Notes: a model not told the origin generated them from the sequence alone. Shown: positions 39,234 through 48,363, numbered from the stretch's first letter. The stretch: DNA of 64,000 bases from Ooceraea biroi (GCF_003672135.1 NC_039515.1:12338001-12402000), one strand, 5' to 3'. Numbers and translations: made by a program.

Positions 39234-40525
39234 ATGTCAAAGAGAACAGTGAGCGAAGCGGATCTCGACGCAGTAAATAGGCAGATGAGAAGTCTGCGTA
39301 AGAAACTCAGGAGACTAAAGCGGGAGGCGGCCGAAGAGGTTACCGAACCTCGGGCCGCCATTGTTATCGACAAGCCACCGGATCGAGAGAACGCTACGGA
39401 AACGAGTAAGTATACGTGGTGAGCGTAAGCGTCCTAGCGATGAGCCTTCACGAGAGGGAGGACATGTCGCACATTGCTCGGCGATGAGCCTTCACTAGAG
39501 GAAGGACATATCGTTCATAATGCGAGTCGGCTGCTTTTTTTTCTAAAATCTTGTTTTTTCCGCTATGCAGCTGCCACAAGTAGTCTCGTAGATGACCTTG
39601 TGGAGGAGGACGCAAGTGAGGAGGACGAAAGATCAAATTCGTCTACCTCCGACGGAGAATCAGATGCGAGTGTGGAGGTTAAGGCGATGACAGGCGAGGC
39701 AGCAAAGGTGACGGAAAGCCTCAGCAATGAAACTCGAGAGAGGTTATGCTTAAAAACAGAACCAACGCAGTCGGCCGACATCACTCTACATCCAGTGCTG
39801 GTTACCAAATGGATGCATTGGATGCGTAAGGGGCTCTACGAAGGGGATGAAGAAGATCACAAAAAGAGGGAAGAAGAAGAGAAGAAATTACGCGAAGAGG
39901 TTATGAAGAAATTCCCTAGAAAGGGAATTTTGCATGTTGAAGCCCCTAAGTTAAATCCGAAAATCCTGGCTTATATATCCGGAAGAGCAAAGAGTAGAGA
40001 CCAGCATTTTGTGTCTTCTCAGAATGCATTAGGTTCGGCGATGGTGTCTATAGCCACAGGTATCTCCTTAATTTTGGAACTTGAAGAAGGGGACATCTCG
40101 AGTGGGTACTTTTACAATATTTGGGTAATGCGGGCAAACTCTTAGCGGGTTTGCATTATCAACAATCGATCATGAGAAGAGCGTTTATTCTCCTCGGCAT
40201 TGAAGAAAAATACAGGGAGTTATTGAAAAAGTCGGACATAACAGATGAGCTGTTTGGCAATGAATTGTTTAAACGACTTAAGCATACGAAATCCTTGGGT
40301 AAGGTCGTGGAGGACCTCACTCCTCACCAGCACGTTAAGAAGCCCCTGAGGTCGTCTAACTGGGGAAACAGGAAAAGCCTGCCGATGAAGTCAAAGGGCC
40401 ACTCTCAGCAGGCGTGGAAAGAAGGCCCCCAACGGTCTCTGAGGTTCAAAGACCGCCCGAGAAACTCGCAGTGGAACAAAAGAGCGCCGACACGGTCGAC
40501 GAGACCAGACCACCACAAGCGCTAG
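39234..40525 (+). pseudogene. DIRS gag-like gene with a predicted 165-bp intron and one frameshift
   Basis: ATG at 39234 starts a basic coiled-coil-like N-terminus (MSKRTVSEADLDAVNRQM, then RKKLRRLKREA). A consensus donor (GTAAGT at 39406) and an acceptor (CGCTATGCAG ending at 39570, after a T-rich tract) join in phase 1 to an acidic region (SSLVDDLVEEDASEEDERS). The frame is lost between about 40085 and 40115. The continuation in another frame reads LLQYLGNAGKLLAGLHYQQS, the conserved block of DIRS Gag proteins, and ends in a strongly basic tail at 40525. A one-base indel is the simplest explanation. Without splicing, the N-terminal frame stops at 39420-39422. Gag packages the element RNA; no zinc knuckle is visible. 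Confidence 0.7.
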
Positions 40526-40632
40526 AGGTGAGAAAAACGGCGGGGCGTTTAAGATTTTTCATTCCGGAATGGTAATCGATTACTAGCAATAAGTTCGTTC
40601 TTAATTCTATCAAAGGATACAGGATTCAGTTT

Positions 40633-42441
40633 ATGTCTCCGCCATTTCAAGCGCAAGTTCCGACAGCGCCATTACTAAAGGATTCCCAGTCTCTCGACGA
40701 CGTTAAACGGTCAATAAATAAGCTTTTGGATATAGGAGCCATTAGATCCTGTGTCGCAGAAAGTACACAATTTGTTTCTTCGTATTTTTTAATCCCCAAA
40801 CCAGATGGGTCGTTTCGATTTGTGTTTAATCTAAAGAAGCTTAATGAATTTATACAAACAAGGCACTTTAAATTGGAAGATGGTCGCACGGTAACGAGAT
40901 TGATCTTCCAAGACGACTTCTTGGCAAAAATAGACTTAGAGAACGCATATTTTTTGGTACCGATAGACAAAAACTCGTCTAAGTATCTACAGTTCATTTT
41001 CCAGGGCCAGTATTTTGAATTTTTATGTCTGCCATTTGGTCTTAACGTAGCTCCGTATGTATTTACAAAGATTCTGAAGCCAATGGTGAACTATCTGCGT
41101 AAGAAGGGACTTTCTTCCGTTTTATATCTAGACGATATGCTCCTTGTCGCATCATCCAGACAGGAATGTGCTAGTAATGTAACGACGTCAATTAAGGTTT
41201 TGGAGAGATTAGGCTTTATCATTAACTATAATAAAAGTAGTTTGGAACTCAGCCAAAGGACGGAATTCTTAGGTATACTATATGACACTAGGAAAATGTC
41301 ATTAGAATTGCCGACGGATAAAAGGGGCAAATTGCTCAGTCTTTTGGCAGAATTTAGTCCCGGAAAAGTGGTTTCTCTTAGGCAATGGTCTAGTTTCGTG
41401 GGCTCGATTAATGCAGCGTGTCCGGCAGTGAAATATGGCCGCTTATATACGAAACGGTTTGAACGGGTTCGGTATTTAGAATTATTGAAAAATAATGATA
41501 ATTATGAGGCGAAAATTCTTATTCCAGAGAGTCTCAGTTCAGTTTTTGATTGGTGGAGAAGGAATATTCCTAGTTCCTCGAATCCGATTCGACAAGGCAA
41601 TTATACACGCGAAATTTTCTCCGACGCGTCCACCACAGGATGGGGTGCGTTCTGTGACGGACATAAAGCTCGAGGGTTTTGGACAGAGAGAGAGCAAAAA
41701 TTTCATATTAACCGGTTAGAACTCCTAGCAGCTTTGTTCGCGATAAAAAGCTTTGCGAAGGAAATTAAGAGTGCAGAAATCCTCCTGCGCATGGACAATA
41801 CCACGGCAATAGCGTATGTCAATAAGATGGGGGGAGTGCAACATCCTAATTTACATAGGATTGCCGAGGAAATCTGGCAGTGGTGTGAGTCGCGAGATAT
41901 CTGGTTAGTGGCCTCGTATATAAAATCCAAGGACAACGTGGAAGCTGACCAAGAGTCGCGGGTACAGAACATAGATACGGAGTGGGAGTTAGCAGACTAT
42001 GCGTTTCGTCAGGCGGTCGAAACGTTTGGATATCCGGAGATTGATTTGTTTGCCACACGATGTAATACAAAATGCGAAAAATATTTCTCTTGGGACAACG
42101 ATCCAGAAGCGTTAGCGGTTGACGCTTTCACTAAGGATTGGCATTCAATTGGGCTCTTTTGGGCGTTTCCGCCGTTCGCTCTTATTTTAAGAGTTCTAAA
42201 AAGGATCGTGATCGATAGGGCCACGGGCATAATGATAGTTCCCTTCTGGAGTGGCCAGCCTTGGTTTCCCTTATTTAGGAAGCTGTTGATAAAGAAGCCT
42301 TTAATCTTTAAGCCTTCGCCTACATTACTTAATTCCCCTTGTAGATCCATTCACCACCCGCTAGCAGGAAGACTGTCCCTGATGGTAGGCATATTATCAG
42401 GGAGTCTTTCAGAAGGAGGGGGCTGCCAGGACCAGCCTTAG
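40633..42441 (+). CDS. DIRS reverse transcriptase / RNase H / methyltransferase-like ORF
   Basis: This is an open frame of 602 residues. Reverse transcriptase: LIPKPDGSFRFVFNLKKLN (53-71), the first catalytic Asp in KIDLENA (D101), LPFGLNVAPYVF (133-144) and YLDDML (165-170), giving the YxDD pair. RNase H: D331 in FSDASTTGWGAF, E363 in RLELLAAL, D388 in RMDNTTAIAYVN, and D439 in VEADQESR. Residues 470-550 (DLFATRCNTKCEKYF, WAFPPFALI, TGIMIVPFW) match the DAM methyltransferase-like domain found after RNase H in DIRS elements. The first in-frame ATG is taken, but homologous-looking sequence (RLRFFIPEW, then SITSNKFVLNSIKGYRIQ) precedes it with an in-frame TAA at 40572-40574. The true start was therefore probably further upstream and the N-terminus is damaged. 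It overlaps the recombinase frame by about 97 nt. Confidence 0.9.
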   Translation: MSPPFQAQVPTAPLLKDSQSLDDVKRSINKLLDIGAIRSCVAESTQFVSSYFLIPKPDGSFRFVFNLKKLNEFIQTRHFKLEDGRTVTRLIFQDDFLAKIDLENAYFLVPIDKNSSKYLQFIFQGQYFEFLCLPFGLNVAPYVFTKILKPMVNYLRKKGLSSVLYLDDMLLVASSRQECASNVTTSIKVLERLGFIINYNKSSLELSQRTEFLGILYDTRKMSLELPTDKRGKLLSLLAEFSPGKVVSLRQWSSFVGSINAACPAVKYGRLYTKRFERVRYLELLKNNDNYEAKILIPESLSSVFDWWRRNIPSSSNPIRQGNYTREIFSDASTTGWGAFCDGHKARGFWTEREQKFHINRLELLAALFAIKSFAKEIKSAEILLRMDNTTAIAYVNKMGGVQHPNLHRIAEEIWQWCESRDIWLVASYIKSKDNVEADQESRVQNIDTEWELADYAFRQAVETFGYPEIDLFATRCNTKCEKYFSWDNDPEALAVDAFTKDWHSIGLFWAFPPFALILRVLKRIVIDRATGIMIVPFWSGQPWFPLFRKLLIKKPLIFKPSPTLLNSPCRSIHHPLAGRLSLMVGILSGSLSEGGGCQDQP

Positions 42442-43352
42442 ATATCTTTGAAGCCTCAATAGCGGAGTCAACGCGTAAACAATACGCCGGTCCATTAACA
42501 CAATGGTGGTGGGTCTTTTGCGTCGATCAGGGGATAGATCCCTATCAACCAAGAGAAGAAGAGGTCATCAAATTTCTGACTAAAAAATTCGAAGACGGAG
42601 CGGCGTATGGATCCTTGAACTCAATACGATCGGCGATTTCCCTAATTAGTGGGAGCAGCATTGGCCAGAATAGAAATATCTCCAGATTTTTTAAGGGAGT
42701 ATTTATGCTTAGACCTACAAAACCAAAATACGACAGAATTTGGGATGTTAGCGTAGCCTTTCAGAAAATTGAGGAATGGTTTCCGTTGAATGAGTTGGCC
42801 CTTGATTGCTTAGGGGAGCGTCTTGTGCTGCTGCTTGCATTGGGCACTGCACATAGAGCGCAAACATTAGCCTTGATCAAGCTGTCTAATATGAAGCATA
42901 ATGTAGAGGGATACGAAGTAGAAATATCGGATAGGATTAAGACCTCGCGGCCGGGAGCGTATCAACCGTTATTAATTCTACCTTATTTTTCGGAGAATCC
43001 TAAACTCTGTATTGCGTCAACCCTTGACGCTTATATCCAACAGACATCGCACTTGCGAGGAGACATAGATCATCTCTTTCTGACAACCAAAAGGCCGTTC
43101 CGGACAGCATCGGCGGCGACAATAGGTAGATAGATTAAGGCAGCTCTGGTTCGTTGTGGCATAAGCGAAAAATTCACTGCTCACTCCACAAGACATGCAG
43201 CTACATCAGCAGCGCTAAAGAAAGGGATCGATTTAGAGACCACTAGGAAAACGGCTAGCTGGTCAAAAGCTTCGCAAGTATTTGCAAAGCATTACAATAG
43301 AGTCATTGTTTCGACCAAGAAATCTTTTGCGGAAACACTTATGCAGAGTTGA
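42345..43352 (+). pseudogene. DIRS tyrosine recombinase, one premature stop
   Basis: The frame is open from 42345 (after a TAG at 42342) to 43133. N-terminal core-binding-like sequence (IAESTRKQYAGPLTQWW) is followed by the catalytic domain with Arg I in AHRAQTLALIKL, then a TAG stop at 43131-43133. The same frame resumes and carries the rest of the active site: HSTRHAATSAALKKG (H-x-x-R) and FAKHYNR with the nucleophilic Tyr, ending with TGA at 43350-43352. All catalytic residues of the R..HxxR..Y family are visible, so only the single stop breaks it. The protein would integrate the circular DNA intermediate. The mariner element begins 11 bp downstream of the natural stop. Confidence 0.85.
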
Positions 43353-43363
43353 GATGCAATATA

Positions 43364-43514
43364 CAGGGTGTCCCAGGTTTTAACCGACAAACTGCGGGAG
43401 CATATTCTACTAGTGGAAATAAGAACAAATTCTTATATCGAGTTTGCTTAGAAATGCTTTATTACAAAGTTATAAACCAATATTGAAAAGAAATATGAGA
43501 TAAGTAACAACGGA
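43364..43514 (+). repeat. Left TIR of the mariner-superfamily element
   Basis: About 151 bp, the inverse of 44786-44936. Differences are few, for example CAGGTTTTAACCGAC against CGGGTTTTAACCGAC and one extra T in the run near 44873. Long TIRs are unusual for classical mariners (about 30 bp) but occur in several Tc1/mariner lineages. Confidence 0.9.
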
Positions 43515-43669
43515 ACATAGTGTTGAATTTGGAAGGTCGAAGATGTTTATGTTATGTGTATTCACATGTATTCATGTTCACTATGTTGAAACGATTCAGT
43601 ATGATTGTTACTTTCACAACAGTAGCTGTTAGATTTCAATCGTCGTGTCAACTAGCAATTACTATCAGA

Positions 43670-44749
43670 ATGCCAAAAGTGTTTTCAAATGAGGAATACA
43701 CTGATATTCATTTCGTGTACGGATTCTATGACGGAAATGCACGAGCTGCCGTACGAGAGTATCAACGTAGATTTCCTAACAGGAGAGTACCAGATAGTTC
43801 TGTGTTTAGTAATACCCATTTGCAATTACGTAATTTGGGTTCATTTCGACCTATGAATGAATATGATGATGTTCGTTCAGCTCTAAGACACCGACGACGC
43901 TCGGAAAGAATCTTAAATCTTTTTGATAATACTCCTACACAAAGTGTTCGACGTGCTTCAGCTCAACTGCAGATATCACGAAACACTATTTGGAGAACAT
44001 TGCGTGCTGATGACAGATTCGCATATCATTACACACCTGTACAAGAATTACTTCCAATCGATTATCAGAAACGAGTCGAATTTTGTAACTGGTATGTGAA
44101 TGCAGTAGAAAGGGACAATCTTTTCTCATCAATGATATTATGGACAGATGAAGCGACCTTTACAAGACGAGGCATATTCAATTCTCATAATAGCCATGTA
44201 TGGGCTCATAATAATCCACATACTACCAGACAAAGAAACTTTCAACACGAATTTCGATGTAATGTTTGGATGGGTATGCTTTATGACCGGCTTATTGGTC
44301 CGTTCTTTTTACCTGACCGATTGAACGGAGAATTTTTTCGAAGATTCCTATCAAACGATTTACCAATTTTGATGGAAAATGTGCCACTGCAGTTTCGCCA
44401 AAACAGCTGGATACAATTAGACGGTTGTCCATCGCACTATGCTAGACAAGTTAGAAACTGGTTAGATGAACATTATGCTCATAGGTGGATTGGTCGAGGA
44501 GGACCGGTTTTCTGGCCTCCAAGATCGCCCGATTTAACGCCTCTTGATTTTTATTTATGGGGAACTTTAAAAAATAAAGTTTACAGTACAGAAGTAATCT
44601 CGCTTGAAGATTTAGAGCAACGAATTACTAATTCAGTTACTGAGATGCAATAAAATTTTCAGGAATGTCGTACTGTAACAAATTCTGTACTACGTCGATG
44701 TCTAGCTTGTATCGATGTGCAAGGACAACATTTTGAAATGCGTCACTAA
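43670..44749 (+). pseudogene. Tc1/mariner-superfamily transposase with a single late stop
   Basis: ATG at 43670 (MPKVFSNEEYTDIHFVYG) starts the helix-turn-helix region typical of this family (an arthropod DUF4817-like N-terminus). An upstream ATG at 43520 in the same frame lies in TIR-adjacent sequence and is less likely. The DDE/D core is present: D in ILWTDEATF, D in WIQLDGCPSHYA, and D in PPRSPDLTPLDFYLWG, with 36 residues between the second and third Asp by my count. A TAA at 44651-44653 truncates the frame, but the same frame resumes with QECRTVTNSVLRRCLACIDV and ends at 44747-44749, matching a normal C-terminus. The break is thus one stop in a 359-residue protein. Activity of the truncated form is unknown. 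Confidence 0.85.
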
Positions 44750-44785
44750 ATCATTGCGTACATAATTTTTATTTTTGTGAAAAAA

Positions 44786-44936
44786 TCCGTTGTTATTTAT
44801 CTCATATTTCTTTTCAATATTGGTTTATAACTTTGTAATAAAGCATTTCTAAGCAAACTCGATATAAGAATTTTTTCTTATTTCCACTAGTAGAATATGC
44901 TCCCGTAGTTTGTCGGTTAAAACCCGAGACACCCTG
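44786..44936 (+). repeat. Right TIR of the mariner-superfamily element
   Basis: Inverse partner of 43364-43514. It ends CACCCTG directly before the TA duplication. Confidence 0.9.
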
Positions 44937-45030
44937 TATATATGTATAGAAAAAAAAAACAAAAAGGCGAATGTTCTATATCAGTTTATGGTATTTACGT
45001 TACTCGCCTAAGAAGAAAGTGTGTTATTAC

Positions 45031-45106
45031 AAATTTTATGTTATGAACCAAATTTTGTGTTATGAACCAAATTTTATGTTATAAACCGAATTTTATGTTA
45101 TAAACC
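45031..45106. repeat. 19-bp minisatellite in the DIRS 3' region
   Basis: Four head-to-tail copies of a unit like AAATTTTATGTTATGAACC, with single-base variants (TTGTGTTA, TTATAAACC). It lies between the mariner insertion and the internal complementary region. Confidence 0.9.
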
Positions 45107-45169
45107 TAGTTGTTTATTTTGAAGCATTTAACAGAAAAATAAAAATTATTGCTCTAAACCTCTACTTCT

Positions 45170-45268
45170 ATAATCGTGAGAACGAGACCCGAATATAACT
45201 GACAGATCAAACGATCTCATAGAGAGATGTTCGATCTTAATTATATGAAAGGTCTCGTTCGAGCGATT
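45170..45268 (+). repeat. DIRS internal complementary region
   Basis: Its first half (45170-45197, ATAATCGTGAGAACGAGACC...) is the inverse of the extreme left end of the element (39039-39066). Its second half (45201-45268, with AGAGAGATGTTCGATC) is the inverse of the extreme right end (about 45427-45490). It thus holds both outer ends in the order they would have in a circle junction, as described for DIRS-1, where it templates completion of the ends. Confidence 0.85.
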
Positions 45269-45343
45269 ACTCCCACCCGCTGATTTTCATCGATCCCAAC
45301 CCGTGTTAATAATTTTTAGTGACTACATCAAGCGCTAAACTAT

Positions 45344-45490
45344 ATGAAGCAGAGAGGTATGGGTTGGGGAAAAATCACGCTGAAAATTTTGGCGCCACGG
45401 TGCGTGGAAGACGGTACTACTTGTATACTCGCTCGAACGAGACCTTTTATATACTTACGATCGAACATCTCTCTACGAGATCGTCTGTCA
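45344..45490 (+). repeat. DIRS right terminal repeat
   Basis: 45344-45427 is the inverse of 39064-39147. The outer part (45427-45490, with CGAACATCTCTCTACGAGAT) pairs with the internal complementary region instead of the left end. Confidence 0.85.
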
Positions 45491-47068
45491 ATTAAAATAT
45501 AATATTGGAACTCGACGAAACACTTGTAAAAATAAAGTGAAAACCATTATCTCAGTTGACATTGAGAATAACATTTTTGATCATCTTTTCTTCATGATAA
45601 CACCCAGACGTACAATCCCCGAAGGGACGAACTGTCTCCTTGGCTGACTTATATGCGTGTAGTCTCACATCTTACGTACCAGTACGCCGTACGCCCCGTA
45701 GCCATCTGGTGGCGGCGCGAGTACTACGCTCCGTACTGCTATCGTATTCATAGATTTTGTATTTAAACATTCGATGCGTGCAAATGTGCTGCCGGAAGTA
45801 TTTTCATGTACTCTATCTCGATATGTTACATCATTATAATTTCTATTTATGTAACATACCACTGCTATATACAATTTTTACACATATGTAGCACTCGTAC
45901 GTAATAGGCATGTCAACGTTCCGATATTTCGAGGAGAGCTATTTTCGATAATATTTCATGCGGAGAACAATTTTAGAAGTGTATAACTTTAATGTCAACA
46001 TATATTCTGGATGTTTAGTCTCGTATATAATTAACAAAACCTATGCATCGAACAAAAGACTGCAATAAATGTAACAAGTAGAAATATTCTTGGAGGAAAC
46101 AAATAAAACATTAGAAACCATTATGAATACATTGTAGTTGTTTGTAGTGCTTTTCGTTTCGTTTCTAGATGAATTGTTCCAAAACTATTAACATTTGTTT
46201 AAACGGAAAATATCGAACTTTGCCATTTATCGAGATATCGCGAATCCGCTTTCGCAATCTTATTTAGAATCGTTTGCAGTTCCATTATTTCGAGTTCAGT
46301 TGTTCGGAAATCAGCAACAAACGATGCACTGGCCAAAAACTAATAATTGTTTAACAATTACATTACCACATTTTTCGTTCGTATGATCTAACCTACAGCA
46401 ACAATTGCGAAATGCGATATGGAATGAGTCATATGTCAGTCGAAAGAGGAGCTTGCATATAGCAAAAGTGTAAAAGGATTTGAGTGCATGGGCCTTCGTT
46501 TACGAGAAATTTGCAACTAAAGATGGAAATATTTGCAGCTCTATGTCAATTTTAATAACTTAACCTCCAAATGTTTGAAACAGTATTAAAACCGTACGGC
46601 AACAATCCATTTTTGATAATCGTTGATTCTTCGGGAGATCGAAACAACATTCATATGTATAATGAACATTTTCTCGATGAGAACAATTAGCCGACATTTA
46701 ATTTACAAATTTATACCTCCAAAATACACTCCAATTTGTCAACCGTGTGACGTGTATTTTTTACAGACAGGTGAAAATTATCATTAAACGAATTCAAAAC
46801 TGTCCAGATATGGGTGAAGAAAAGACAGAATTGAATTCGCGATATGATGCTATAAGAATTCATATATTCAATATTAAGAAATTGCTTAATTATTTATACT
46901 TGTTGCACATATTTTATTTACTCATTTTATGTGTATAAATGATTGGTTTTAAATACAAGAAAACATATTTCTCATATTCAACCCGATCACTTACAAACAC
47001 ATAAATATGAGTAAATAAAATACGTCCAATAATTGTTATGAACAATTTCTCTCTTTCTTAATTGCCTG
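45491..47068 (+). repeat. Inverted-repeat element, left copy, inner segment
   Basis: This segment continues the sequence interrupted by the DIRS element and matches 53612 to about 55177 in inverted orientation. Short frames such as MYIAVVCYINRNYNDV (antisense, 45665-45874) and MFKRKISNFAIYRDIANP (46195-46386) have identical counterparts in the right copy, so divergence is very low. The family of the element is not identified; it carries a transposase-like remnant (next entry). Confidence 0.85.
46195..46940 (+). pseudogene. Degenerate DDE-transposase-like remnant, left copy
   Basis: Translation in shifting frames gives FLIIVDSSGDRNNIHMYNEH (about 46611-46670), then IYKFIPPKYTPICQPCDVYF (46707-46766) and YRQVKIIIKRIQNCPDMGEE (46758-46817). 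The order D-S-x-G..., then PPK-T-P-x-CQPCDVYF, then RQ(V/Y)K resembles the C-terminal part of DDE-1/pogo-like transposases, where a catalytic Asp is followed by a PP.(C/T)TP..QP.D motif. Several stops and frameshifts separate the pieces. The same pieces occur, equally broken, in the right copy, so the damage predates the duplication or was copied with it. Confidence 0.45.
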
Positions 47069-47144
47069 ACAGTAATTAAGAAAGAGAGCAATTGTTTATA
47101 ACTTATTGGACATATTTTATTTACTCATATTTATGTGTTTGTAA
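46991..47144. repeat. Long hairpin, about 70-bp arms, at the inner end of the left copy
   Basis: Arm 46991-47063 (TTACAAACACATAAATATGA...) is the inverse of 47074-47144 with a loop of about 10 nt and a few mismatches. The inner core, CTCTCTTTCTTAATT against AATTAAGAAAGAGAG, is perfect. The same terminal sequence occurs once, without folding back, at the inner end of the right copy (53612-53690). A shorter relative lies at about 47626-47690. Confidence 0.85.
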
Positions 47145-47170
47145 CCCAGGCAGTACATGTTAACCTAATA

Positions 47171-47470
47171 TATGTTTCTTAGACGTATCTAATGTCTAAG
47201 AAACATAAAGTACCATTTAAGAAACGGTTTAAATAGAAACCGTTTTTAGACCTAAATTTTAAAAACGTATTTTTCACGTTTCCACAGAAACGAAAAATGT
47301 GTTATTAAATTGATTCGAAATTATATAATTAATATAGAAAAAATAGTAATTTCTACTTAATTTGCGAGTATTAATTATTTTTACATCAGACATAATCGAG
47401 TACATTGAAACGTAAATGTACTCGATTATGGAACAAGAGACAAAAATCAACACAAGTGTGTGTGTTGATT
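47171..47470. repeat. Cluster of perfect short hairpins
   Basis: Four separate inverted repeats follow in 300 bp: TATGTTTCTTAGAC at 47171-47184 with its inverse at 47194-47207 (14 bp, loop 9); AAACGGTTT at 47222-47230 with its inverse at 47237-47245 (9 bp, loop 6); CATAATCGAGTACATT at 47391-47406 with its inverse at 47415-47430 (16 bp, loop 8); and AATCAACACA at 47445-47454 with its inverse at 47461-47470 (10 bp, loop 6). All four are perfect. The role is unknown. Confidence 0.8.
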
Positions 47471-47739
47471 CCCGCCTCTGATTCACCAAGCGACCGATAG
47501 ATGGCCAGGCTAGGCGTGACGTTCTCGCAAGAAACATTTGCGTTATCACCTTATAAATAACCATCCGGAAAACCGATCCAGTACTCTTTTCTTCTTCTTT
47601 TCTTTTGAAACTTTTTCATAAAATACACATAAAATGAGTAAATAAAATATGTGCAACAAGTATGAATAATTAATAAATTTCTTAATATTTGTAAGTAAAG
47701 TTAAATTTCTATAGAAACAAACAAAACATCCAGTTAACG

Positions 47740-47968
47740 TCTATCTTTCATCCATCAAAGCTCCTTTAAATATCTACGATTGCTCTATATTACATCCACG
47801 AAACATCTATGGATACGTCTAATGGAGGTTGTATGGACGTTTCAAATGCGGAACTATGGATGTCTAGTAGATGTTTACTGGATGTTGTGTAGACGTCTAA
47901 TGGAGGTTTCGAATCTCCATGATGGACGTCTAGTGGACGTCCATTGGAGGTTTTTGTTCCGTGTGGGG
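47740..47968. repeat. Transposon-end-like repeat with GACGTCTA words
   Basis: Variants of GACGTCTAATGGAGGTTT recur in both orientations at about 47809, 47825, 47857, 47899 and 47925-47955, and the block ends GTTCCGTGTGGGGAG. Short repeats crowded near an end are typical of the subterminal regions of DNA transposons. No partner end was identified in the window. Confidence 0.4.
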
Positions 47969-48072
47969 AGTAAGGAAGAATGATATTTTTTTGAATTAGC
48001 TTAAATAAAAAAAAGGATATTATAATTTTAATTTATAAAATTAATGTTTTAGAATTTAAACTATAAAGCTCA

Positions 48073-48363
48073 ATTATTTATATCGATGTATTTATTTATT
48101 TGCAGTTATGTTTTCTATCTATAATGATATTAATATTAAGATATAAGTATTTGTTATTGATGTTGATTGTTATGGAATTAGTTGTCATAGGAATAGTTAT
48201 ACTTATATTTTCTAAGTTTTTGTATTGAAATTTAGAGGTTATTTTCATTTTGTATCTTGTATTTAGAGTTTGCGAAAGGGTTTTAGGGACAGTTATTTTA
48301 GTTAGAGTTATTCGGTATTATGGGGATGATTATTATAATTTATTTGATTTAAGTAAATCTTAA
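48073..48363 (+). pseudogene. ND4L: ND4L pseudogene (mitochondrial origin)
   Basis: With the mitochondrial code the frame reads ...LVVMGMVMLMFSKFLYW, then LVFSVCERVLGTVILVSVIR and YYGDDYYNLFDLSKS, followed by TAA at 48361-48363. The block (F)SVCE..LG...LVS.IR..G(N/D)D is the diagnostic ND4L C-terminus. The length, about 97 codons from an ATT at 48073, is normal for insect ND4L. No internal stop was seen under that code, so the copy looks little decayed. It cannot be expressed as ND4L from the nucleus because of its codon usage. Confidence 0.85.

Larger units (their letters stand above)
43364..44936 (+). mobile_element. Tc1/mariner-superfamily transposon, 1573 bp with 151-bp TIRs
   Basis: The ends are CAGGGTGTCCCAGGTTTTAA and its inverse (...ACCCGAGACACCCTG), flanked on both sides by the TA target duplication (43362-43363 and 44937-44938). 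The TIRs pair at 43364-43514 and 44786-44936 with few mismatches. One transposase gene lies between them. The element is inserted in the DIRS element, so it is younger than that insertion. Confidence 0.93.
39039..45490 (+). mobile_element. DIRS-type tyrosine-recombinase retrotransposon with ITRs and internal complementary region
   Basis: Order of parts: left inverted terminal repeat, gag-like gene, RT/RNase H/methyltransferase-like ORF, tyrosine recombinase, a 19-bp minisatellite, an internal complementary region and the right inverted terminal repeat. This is the DIRS-1 architecture. The family replicates through a circular DNA intermediate and integrates by a tyrosine recombinase without a target-site duplication. 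A Tc1/mariner element (43364-44936) is inserted between the recombinase and the internal complementary region, so the DIRS element proper is about 4.9 kb. Comparison with the right copy of the host repeat (55170-55190) fixes both ends to within a few bases. Gag has a frameshift and the recombinase one premature stop, so this copy is probably not autonomous. Confidence 0.9.
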
